A stretch of 37,188 bases of DNA from Thermoplasmata archaeon (GTDB lineage: Archaea > Thermoplasmatota > Thermoplasmata > Lutacidiplasmatales > UBA184): assembly GCA_021827405.1 (NCBI GenBank), contig JAKAVY010000016.1, positions 1 to 37,188 of the forward strand, in the 5' to 3' direction. This document shows positions 31,270 to 37,188 of the stretch, piece after piece (within the stretch, counting starts at the first letter, position 1; each line of letters starts with the position of its first letter). The position numbers and the translations under genes were made by a program. The notes under the pieces were generated by a model. That model was not told where the DNA came from. It ran no database searches and saw only the letters and a program-made list of their open reading frames with translations.

Positions 31270-32444
31270 GCACTTCGACGAGCCTTCCCCCTCCCTCCGC
31301 CGTCCGACACCGGTCCTGGGGACGGCGCTCCCGGGTCGTGGAGGTCCTTCTGGTGGCCGTGATCGTGGGGGGCGCCGCTTACGGCGTCGGCCAGTACGAG
31401 TCCCTGAGGGCCCCCAGTGGGCCTACTCTCACGGTCTGGACCTATCCGAGCTTCTTCGCCTCCGGGAACGACCCGAACGGGACGCTGGCCACCATCGTAG
31501 GGGGTTTCGAGAACCTCACCGGTGCCCGGGTGGTCCTGGAATACCCCTCCGGGGACCTCGCCAGCGCGCTACTGTCCGCGCGTCCCGGGACGTTGCCGGA
31601 CGTGGTCCTGGGGCTGGACGAGATCACCGCCGGGCAGGTGGAGAGCGCGGGCCTGCTCCTCCCCTACACCCCTCCGAACCTCGCGTCGGTCAACACTACG
31701 CTCGCCGGGGCCTTGGGCCCGCCGGGCGAGGTCACTCCCTACGAGTTCGGGTACCTCGGACTGGACTACCAACGGGATTTCAATAACGCCTCCGGTCAGC
31801 CATTCGGCGCGGGAGACTTCTTCACGAACCTCAGCACCCACCCCTCCCTGGCCTCCCGGTTCATCTATGAGGACCCGGTGGCCGGCAGCATCGTCGGGGA
31901 GGAGTTCCTCGCCTGGCAAGTGGAGTTCTACACCCACGTCCTCCACGAGAACTGGACGAGCTTCTGGACCGGACTGCGCTCCGGGTGCCCTGCCCTTTGC
32001 CCGACCGCTTCGCCCGATTGGACGGACGCGTTCGACGCGTTCTCCTCCGGTCAGGGACAGGCCGTGGTGAGCTATACCACCGACACGGCGTACAACGCCT
32101 ATTTCGGGTACGGGGGGTCCGTCAACTCCACCGTCGCCTTCGTGGGAGGCCACGCCTATGGCTGGGAGACCGTCTACGGAGCCGGGATCCTCCGGTCGAG
32201 CCCGAGGCTCCCCTTGGCCGAACGTTTCGTGAACTGGATGCTCAGCGGCACCGTCCAGCGCCTAGTGGCCACGAACGAGTGGGAGTACCCGGCGAACCAG
32301 ACGGCCCTGTCGGAGCTCCCCCCGGTCTTCTCCCTCTCCCTCTCCCCTTCGGCGATCATCCCCCTGGATGGCTATCTGCCTCCCTCCCAGGCCTCCCAAG
32401 AGATCTCCCAGTGGATACTGCAGCTCCTCGCCATGGGGGCTTAG
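31266..32444 (+). CDS. thiB: Thiamine ABC transporter substrate-binding protein
   Basis: Extracellular lipid- or helix-anchored protein that captures thiamine or its phosphates for ThiP/ThiQ. 392 residues with a basic start and one transmembrane helix (about 26-42: VVEVLLVAVIVGGAAYG). The mature part matches ThiB: LTVWTYPSFF, DVVLGLDEITAGQVESAGLL, PYEFGYLGLDYQRD, IYEDPVAGSIVGEEFLAWQ, VVSYTTDTAYNAYFGYG and FVNWMLSGTVQRLVATNEWEYP. It has eight N-x-S/T sites, as expected for a glycosylated archaeal surface protein. First gene after the TPP riboswitch; thiP follows 9 nt after the stop. Confidence 0.95.
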   Translation: MSTSTSLPPPSAVRHRSWGRRSRVVEVLLVAVIVGGAAYGVGQYESLRAPSGPTLTVWTYPSFFASGNDPNGTLATIVGGFENLTGARVVLEYPSGDLASALLSARPGTLPDVVLGLDEITAGQVESAGLLLPYTPPNLASVNTTLAGALGPPGEVTPYEFGYLGLDYQRDFNNASGQPFGAGDFFTNLSTHPSLASRFIYEDPVAGSIVGEEFLAWQVEFYTHVLHENWTSFWTGLRSGCPALCPTASPDWTDAFDAFSSGQGQAVVSYTTDTAYNAYFGYGGSVNSTVAFVGGHAYGWETVYGAGILRSSPRLPLAERFVNWMLSGTVQRLVATNEWEYPANQTALSELPPVFSLSLSPSAIIPLDGYLPPSQASQEISQWILQLLAMGA

Positions 32445-32453
32445 GGCGTCTCC

Positions 32454-34115
32454 ATGCTCGGCTCTCGGGCCACGTGGAGGGATGAGCTCGCCGAGACCTT
32501 CGCCCTCGCTCCGGTCTTCCTCTTCGTCCTCCTCGTCACGGTCCTCCCCCTGCTCTTCCTTCTCCTCTCCGCCTGGGACGACTTCGGGGGCCTCGGGGGG
32601 CTCTTTGCCCAGCTCTGGGGCAACTCCCTGGCGGCCGAGGCGGCCCGCTCGGCCCTTCAGAACTCCCTGGTCCAGGGGGGATTGAGCGCGCTCTTCGCTT
32701 TCGCCATCGGTTACCCAGTGGGACTGTTCGTCGGCCGGCATCGCTTCCCCGGGCGAGGGCTTTTGCTCTCCCTGCTGCTGGTGACCTTTCTGCTTCCGAG
32801 CTTGGTGGTCGTGCTAGGGATCAAGGACCTCTTCGGCCCCCTGGGGTTCGCCGAGGACCTTCTCCCGGGCCTGGGCTCCGGCCTCGCGGGGATCGTCCTC
32901 GCCAACGTCTACTTCAACGTGGGGGTCGTCGCGCTGTTCACGGTCGGTTCCGTGGAGAACGCCTCCCTCCCCCAGGAGGAGGCGGCCAGCGTCCTGGGGG
33001 CCTCGCCGGGCCGGATCTACCGTGACGTCTGGGGAGGGCCCTCGCTGCTAGGGGGCGGGGCCGGGGCGCTCCTCACCTTCCTGTTCTCCTTCCTGAGCTT
33101 TGCTCCCCCGCTCCTCCTGGGCGGACCTGGCTCCTACACCGTGGAGGTCTGGATCTACACGCTCGCCCGAGGGGTGTTCGCGAGCACCCCCCTCGCATTC
33201 GCCCTGGCCAGCTGGGTGGTGCTCTTCCTGGCCCTGCCGAGCCTCGTCTACCTCTCCATCGCCCGGCGGACCGCCCTCCTGGGCGGGGTCTCCCGGGGCT
33301 TCCCGCGTCTCCGACCGGTGTCCTGGCGGGCGCCGGCGACCTATGGGTTCCTCGCCTTGACCGGGGTCGTCGTCCTGGGGACCCTGGCCCTGCTGGGAAG
33401 CGTCCTTCTCTCCGGATTCCGCGGGCCGGAGGGCACGCTGGGCCTCGGCAACGTGGAGGCGCTCTTCTCCGGCCGGGTCACCGGGGTGGTACAGATCTCG
33501 ACCCTCTCCGCCCTGGGGAACTCCCTGTTCTTCGCTACCCTTTCCGTCCTGCTGGTCCTGGGGCTCTCCCTTGTCACCGCGTTCGCGAGGCCGCGGCACC
33601 GGAGGCTGGGGACGGGAGGGGACCTCCTGCTCTTCCTTCCCCTCTTGGTCTCCCCGGTCATCCTGGCGCTGGCCCTGGAGGGGTTCTACGCCTCCACGCT
33701 GGCGCAGCCGCCGTACCTCTGGATGCTCATCGTCCTCAGCGAGTCCGCTTTGGCCTTGCCCTTCGCCCTGCAGGCCGTGACCCTGGGGCTGCGGTCCCTT
33801 CCCCCGGAGCCCACGGGGGCGGCCCGGACGCTGGGCGCGTCCTCTTGGCGGGCCTTCGTGGACACCCAGGTCCTCGGGCTTAAGGTCCCGATCCTCTCGG
33901 CCGCCCTCTTCACCTTTGCCCTGGGGCTGGGCGAGTTCACCGCCACCAACTTCCTCTACGTCCCCCCGTACACCACCTGGGTGGTGGAGATCTACGTCCT
34001 GGGGGGGTCACGGCTCGTCGGACCGGAGGCGGCCCTCGCGGCGCTCCTGGTCCTGGTGAGCCTGGCGTTGTTCCTGGGGATCCACGCGATCTCCAGCCGG
34101 AGGGCGGGTGGCTGA
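32454..34115 (+). CDS. thiP: Thiamine ABC transporter permease, two-domain
   Basis: Membrane channel subunit of the thiamine importer. 553 residues, about 12 transmembrane helices in two homologous binding-protein-dependent permease halves (roughly 1-280 and 290-553). Each half has an EAA-type cytosolic loop that docks the ATPase: LPQEEAASVLGASPGRIYRDV in the first and PPEPTGAARTLGASSWRAFVDT in the second (given in part). This fused layout is the one seen in bacterial ThiP. The stop overlaps the GTG start of thiQ by 8 nt. Confidence 0.94.
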   Translation: MLGSRATWRDELAETFALAPVFLFVLLVTVLPLLFLLLSAWDDFGGLGGLFAQLWGNSLAAEAARSALQNSLVQGGLSALFAFAIGYPVGLFVGRHRFPGRGLLLSLLLVTFLLPSLVVVLGIKDLFGPLGFAEDLLPGLGSGLAGIVLANVYFNVGVVALFTVGSVENASLPQEEAASVLGASPGRIYRDVWGGPSLLGGGAGALLTFLFSFLSFAPPLLLGGPGSYTVEVWIYTLARGVFASTPLAFALASWVVLFLALPSLVYLSIARRTALLGGVSRGFPRLRPVSWRAPATYGFLALTGVVVLGTLALLGSVLLSGFRGPEGTLGLGNVEALFSGRVTGVVQISTLSALGNSLFFATLSVLLVLGLSLVTAFARPRHRRLGTGGDLLLFLPLLVSPVILALALEGFYASTLAQPPYLWMLIVLSESALALPFALQAVTLGLRSLPPEPTGAARTLGASSWRAFVDTQVLGLKVPILSAALFTFALGLGEFTATNFLYVPPYTTWVVEIYVLGGSRLVGPEAALAALLVLVSLALFLGIHAISSRRAGG

Positions 34116-35109
34116 GGGTCCGGTCCTCGAGGTCCGGGCCCTGAGGGCGAGGAGCGGGACCTTCACCCTCGGGCCGATCGACCTCACCCTCTCTCCCGGG
34201 GAGGTGTTAGCCGTCCTGGGGCCGAACGGGGCGGGCAAGTCCACCCTTCTCCGCGTGCTGGCCGGGCTCGAGCCGGCGTCCGGTGGCTCCATCCGCCTTC
34301 AAGGGGAGGAGGTCTCCCACCTCCCGCCGCCGCGGCGGAAGGTAGGCCTGGTCTTCCAGGATCTCGCCCTCTTCCCCCAACGGACGGTGGAAGAGAACGT
34401 GGGTTATGGTCTGACCTTAAGAGGCCCCTGGACGGAAGAGAAGGAGCGGGTCCTTCAAGGTCTGCTCGTCCGATTCAACCTCACGGCCCTTGCCCGACGC
34501 CTCCCTCAAGCCCTGTCCGGGGGAGAACGGCAGCGCGTCGCCCTGGCACGGGCCCTCGCTCCCGCGCCCCGGTTGCTCCTTCTGGACGAACCTCTGGCCG
34601 CCGCCGACCCCCGGAGAAGGCGAGAGCTCCAGGGGGAGCTTTCCGAGTGGCTAGGGCTCAGCGAGGTGCCGGCCATCTACGTCACCCACGAACTGGAGGA
34701 GGCTCTCCTCCTAGGAGACCGGCTCCTGGTGCTCTGGGGCGGCGAGGTCCTGAGGGTGGGACCGGCGGCGGAGGTGCTCGAGGATCCCCGGGACCCCCGG
34801 GTGGCCTGGTTCCTGGGGTACAACGTGATCCGTGAGGAGGGGCAGCTCAGGGGCGTCCATCCCACCGACCTCGAGGTCGTTCCACCCGGGACGCCCGGGG
34901 GACTTCCGGCACGGGTGGTCAGGACGGTCGAGACCGTCGGCGGGACCCGGTGGGTCCTTCGAAGGGAGGGAGGGGATCCGGGGGATAGCCTTTGGGAAGC
35001 CTTCTCGGGAAGGGCCCCGGGCACCCCCCGCTTCCCGCCCGGATCGTCGGTCGGGGTCATTCCGCGCAGGAGAGTATCGCTCAACGGGCCCTGGCCGGCG
35101 CCGGAATGA
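34108..35109 (+). CDS. thiQ: Thiamine ABC transporter ATP-binding protein
   Basis: Energises ThiP. 333 residues from GTG 34108. ATPase motifs: Walker A GPNGAGKST (38-46), Q-loop FQDLALF (83-89), signature LSGGERQRVALARAL (136-150), Walker B LLLLDEP (156-162) and switch His194 in YVTHELEEAL. The C-terminal ~90 residues after FLGYNVI form a TOBE-like domain with GVHPTDLEVV and VRTVETVGGTRWVL, longer than in E. coli ThiQ and more like other importers with an extra regulatory domain. Last gene of the riboswitch-controlled operon. Confidence 0.94.
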   Translation: MAEGPVLEVRALRARSGTFTLGPIDLTLSPGEVLAVLGPNGAGKSTLLRVLAGLEPASGGSIRLQGEEVSHLPPPRRKVGLVFQDLALFPQRTVEENVGYGLTLRGPWTEEKERVLQGLLVRFNLTALARRLPQALSGGERQRVALARALAPAPRLLLLDEPLAAADPRRRRELQGELSEWLGLSEVPAIYVTHELEEALLLGDRLLVLWGGEVLRVGPAAEVLEDPRDPRVAWFLGYNVIREEGQLRGVHPTDLEVVPPGTPGGLPARVVRTVETVGGTRWVLRREGGDPGDSLWEAFSGRAPGTPRFPPGSSVGVIPRRRVSLNGPWPAPE

Positions 35110-35113
35110 AGAG

Positions 35114-35122
35114 CCTATATGG
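35114..35122 (+). promoter_or_regulatory. TATA box of the receiver-like gene
   Basis: CCTATATGG centred 29 nt before the ATG at 35147, only 5 nt after the thiQ stop. Predicts a leaderless or nearly leaderless mRNA and shows that this gene is not simply a read-through member of the thiamine operon. Confidence 0.65.
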
Positions 35123-35146
35123 CCGGAACGTTCAGAGGTCCGTCGC

Positions 35147-35533
35147 ATGACCGCAGCGGATACCCCTCCCGTGGTCCTCCTCGGAGGGCCGGAGGAAGAG
35201 CGGAGGACCCTCAAGGGCTACCTGGAGCGAAATCGCATCGGCGTTCTGGCCGAGGCCACGAACCCCTCCGAGGCCTTGCCCTCGCTGGCCCAGCGACCCG
35301 ACGCGACGCTCGTCTTCCTACACCCCAGCGACCTGACCGCCACCGCGAGCTGGCTGACCCAGCGACGCGAACAGGGCTTCACGGGTCGGGTGGGGGTGAT
35401 CGTGCAGCCGGCCCGGATCTTGGAGTTGGTCGGTCCGGGTCGGTTCAATGACTTCGCGCTCAAGAGCCCCGTCTCCGAGCCGGATCTCTGCGGCGCGGCG
35501 CGGTCGGCCTCCCGGATCGCCGACCGGGGCTGA
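35147..35533 (+). CDS. Degenerate receiver-like (CheY-fold) protein, phospho-site missing
   Basis: 128 residues whose secondary-structure pattern follows response-regulator receivers: VVLLGGPEEERRTLKGYLERN (9-29, in part), an EATNPSEALPSL helix, the strand ATLVFLHPSD (53-62), RVGVIVQPA (81-89) and FALKSPVSEPDL (103-114). The usual acidic pair after strand 1 is GG (13-14), the phosphorylated Asp is replaced by His59, the Thr/Ser switch residue by Gln87, while Lys106 and the following Pro two residues on are kept. So the fold is likely and Asp phosphorylation is not. No output domain. It has its own promoter and lies 39 nt before an ABC ATPase. The assignment rests on pattern reading only. Confidence 0.55.
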   Translation: MTAADTPPVVLLGGPEEERRTLKGYLERNRIGVLAEATNPSEALPSLAQRPDATLVFLHPSDLTATASWLTQRREQGFTGRVGVIVQPARILELVGPGRFNDFALKSPVSEPDLCGAARSASRIADRG

Positions 35534-35534
35534 A

Positions 35535-35543
35535 TCCTTATCC
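35535..35543 (+). promoter_or_regulatory. TATA-like element of the MacB-type ABC genes
   Basis: TCCTTATCC centred 34 nt before the ATG at 35573, directly after the stop of the receiver-like gene. Predicts a leader of about 7 nt. Confidence 0.55.
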
Positions 35544-35572
35544 GCTGGCCCGGCCGCTCCTCCCCCGTTCCC

Positions 35573-36259
35573 ATGGGCGACACAGCGACCCTCGTGGAGG
35601 CGACCGGGGTATGGAAGTCCTACCCGTCCGAGGCCGGACCGGTCGACGCCTTGAAGGGGATCGACCTTGAGATCTACTCCGGGGAGATGGTGGCCGTCAT
35701 GGGCCCGTCCGGTTGCGGGAAGACCACCCTGTTGAACTGCTTCTCCGGCCTCGATGACATCAGCCGGGGCCAGGTCCTTTTGGAGGGCACCAACATCCAC
35801 CAGATGACCGACCGGGCCCGGACGCTCTACCGGGCGCGGCGGATGGGCTTCGTCTTCCAGTCCTATAACCTGCTCCCCGTGCTCTCCGCCGAGGAGAACG
35901 TGGAGTTCCCCCTGCTGGTCTCGGGGGTCCGCCCCCGGGAGGCCCGGCAGCGGGCGCGGGCCTGGTTGTCGGAGCTGGGGCTGAAGGAACGCGAGGGGCT
36001 CCGGCCCTCCTCCCTCTCCGGGGGCGAACAGCAACGGGTCACGCTCGCCCGGGCGCTGGTGAACCAACCGGCGATCGTCTGGGCCGACGAACCCACCGGG
36101 AACCTGGACGCGGAGAACGCCCGGGAGGTCGTCACCCTCTTGCGCTCGCTGAACCGGGCTCACCACCAGACGTTCGTGGTGGTGACCCATGACCCGGACG
36201 TGGCCCGCCAGTGCGATCGGACCGTACGGATGCGCGATGGTCGGATGGTCGCTTCTTAG
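35573..36259 (+). CDS. ABC transporter ATPase, MacB/LolD type
   Basis: 228-residue ATPase of the group that pairs with FtsX-like permeases for export, lipoprotein release or envelope work. Walker [10 protein letters not shown] (44-52), Q-loop [16 protein letters not shown] (95-110), signature [15 protein letters not shown] (148-162), Walker [13 protein letters not shown] (168-179) and His206 in [10 protein letters not shown]. The NLLP and DEPTGNLD blocks are characteristic of the LolD/MacB/FtsE group. The coding end overlaps the permease start by 23 nt, so the two form a complex. Substrate unknown. Confidence 0.94.
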   Translation: MGDTATLVEATGVWKSYPSEAGPVDALKGIDLEIYSGEMVAVMGPSGCGKTTLLNCFSGLDDISRGQVLLEGTNIHQMTDRARTLYRARRMGFVFQSYNLLPVLSAEENVEFPLLVSGVRPREARQRARAWLSELGLKEREGLRPSSLSGGEQQRVTLARALVNQPAIVWADEPTGNLDAENAREVVTLLRSLNRAHHQTFVVVTHDPDVARQCDRTVRMRDGRMVAS

Positions 36260-37188
36260 CACCCTGGGCCTCGGGGACCCCCTTGCCGGCGGGCTCCTCT
36301 TGGCGCTGGTGGTGGTCGGGCTCGTGTCCCTCGTCCTCGCCCTCCGGGACCCCATCGTGGCCCGCATCGGGCTAAGGAACGTCTCCCGGGCCCGGTCCCG
36401 GACCGTGATCTTGCTCCTGGGGCTCCTGGTGGGGAGCACCATCATCTCCTCGAGCCTCGTGGTGGGGACCACGGTCAACACCCTCGCCACCCACTTTGTG
36501 TACCAGAGCGACGGGGCGGTGAACGAGGCCGTCTACGCCCCCGGCGCCTCCGTGAGCATCCTCGGGGGGCTCAGCTTCTCCCCGTTCCCCGCCGCGCTCT
36601 TCACCGGGTTCAACCGGAGCGCGTCCACGATCCCCGGTGTGCAGGCGGTCACTCCCATGGTCCTCGGTACCCTGGGGCTGGTCGACCGGTCCTCCGGGGT
36701 GGCCCAACCGGGGCTGAACTTGGTGGGCGTCAACCCGTCGGCAGCCTCGGCCTTGGGGGCGTTCACCAGCGTGGCGGGACGCAGCTACCCCGGTCCCGGT
36801 CCCGGAGAGGTGCTCCTGAACACCCAGGCCGCGAACGCGCTCTCCGCCAAGGCGGGCGACCCGGTCACCCTGGTCGGACCAGGGGGGAACCTCAGCGCCA
36901 CGGTCGAGGCCATCGTCCTGAGCGACACCCGGGGAGGCTTCCAGGACACCACCGGACAGGGGAACGTCTTCGTTCCCATCCCCGCCGCGCAGAACTTGAC
37001 CGGGCTGGAGGGCGCCTACGATTACCTGGCGGTCACCAACGTGGGGGGGGTTTCCGCCTCGGGAGTGGCCCTGACCTCCCAGGTCTGGCCCCGGCTCAAC
37101 CAGAGCCTCTCGCAGGTCCTGGGGACCCTCCCCCCTCTGCCCAACCCGCCCGGCGTCCACAGCGTCCTCGCCGCGGATCTGGCCAGCG
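36237..37188 (+). CDS. FtsX/MacB-like ABC permease, C-terminus beyond the right edge
   Basis: 317 residues visible from ATG 36237; open at the edge. Residues about 18-36 ([19 protein letters not shown]) and 56-76 ([21 protein letters not shown]) are transmembrane helices, with [13 protein letters not shown] between them as in FtsX-like permeases. The rest visible is the large extracytoplasmic MacB periplasmic-core-like domain, with [43 protein letters not shown] and [10 protein letters not shown] as typical blocks (in part). MacB-like proteins usually have one helix before this domain; the second N-terminal helix is extra. Four N-x-S/T sites lie in the outer domain. The remaining three helices should lie past base 37188. 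Confidence 0.88.
   Translation, partial: MVGWSLLSTLGLGDPLAGGLLLALVVVGLVSLVLALRDPIVARIGLRNVSRARSRTVILLLGLLVGSTIISSSLVVGTTVNTLATHFVYQSDGAVNEAVYAPGASVSILGGLSFSPFPAALFTGFNRSASTIPGVQAVTPMVLGTLGLVDRSSGVAQPGLNLVGVNPSAASALGAFTSVAGRSYPGPGPGEVLLNTQAANALSAKAGDPVTLVGPGGNLSATVEAIVLSDTRGGFQDTTGQGNVFVPIPAAQNLTGLEGAYDYLAVTNVGGVSASGVALTSQVWPRLNQSLSQVLGTLPPLPNPPGVHSVLAADLAS

Noticed and set aside
1-37188. CRISPR arrays, insertion sequences, integrases, inteins
   Set aside because: No regularly spaced repeats, transposase or integrase motifs, and rfcS has no insertion at its Walker A or other intein sites.

Overview
The window is about 70% GC and comes from an archaeon. The gene content is archaeal: replication factor C small subunit, aRF1 with NIKS and GGQ motifs, an archaeal-type MscS and archaeal thiamine-uptake genes. 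TATA boxes sit 25-40 nt upstream of many start codons. The mix of a TPP riboswitch with these genes best fits an uncultured high-GC Thermoplasmata-like euryarchaeote; that placement is inference. Coding density is high, with many 4-nt ATGA overlaps. Long open frames on the opposite strand are a by-product of GC content. I see no IS element, CRISPR array, rRNA or sign of recent transfer.

Layout. (1) 1-5717, minus strand: sppA-like protease, an ACT-domain putative amino-acid regulator, then argC-argJ-argB-argG (argG runs off the left edge). (2) 5842-9912, plus strand: MscS channel, a GT-C-like membrane glycosyltransferase, a GDP-mannose-type SDR and a Dpm1-like GT2, probably a surface-glycan or protein N-glycan group. 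(3) 10007-15238, minus strand: glgE-treS-mak, diverging from (4) 15412-24486, plus strand: glgB-treZ-GH57(DUF3536)-treY. Together these encode the maltose-1-phosphate (GlgE) route to alpha-glucan and the TreY/TreZ route from alpha-glucan to trehalose. (5) 24562-28677: small winged-helix protein, rfcS-moaC-moaB, thioredoxin, aRF1. (6) 28891-30892: tRNA-Arg(CCU), a methyltransferase whose start cannot be placed, and an AIR-synthase/HypE-like protein. (7) 31108-35109: a TPP riboswitch followed by thiB-thiP-thiQ. (8) 35147-37188: a degenerate receiver-like protein and a MacB/LolD-type ABC ATPase with its FtsX-like permease, cut by the right edge.

The most notable system is the closed glucan-trehalose loop. 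TreS makes maltose from trehalose, Mak phosphorylates it, GlgE polymerises it and GlgB branches the product. TreY and TreZ cut trehalose back out of the glucan, and a GH57 enzyme of unknown activity sits exactly between treZ and treY, where Sulfolobus carries the debranching enzyme TreX. The two arms diverge from one 173-nt control region with two TATA boxes and an inverted repeat. The second notable element is the thiamine locus: a predicted transcription start at the edge of a TPP aptamer, then a 13-codon leader ORF and a hairpin that encloses the thiB start region.
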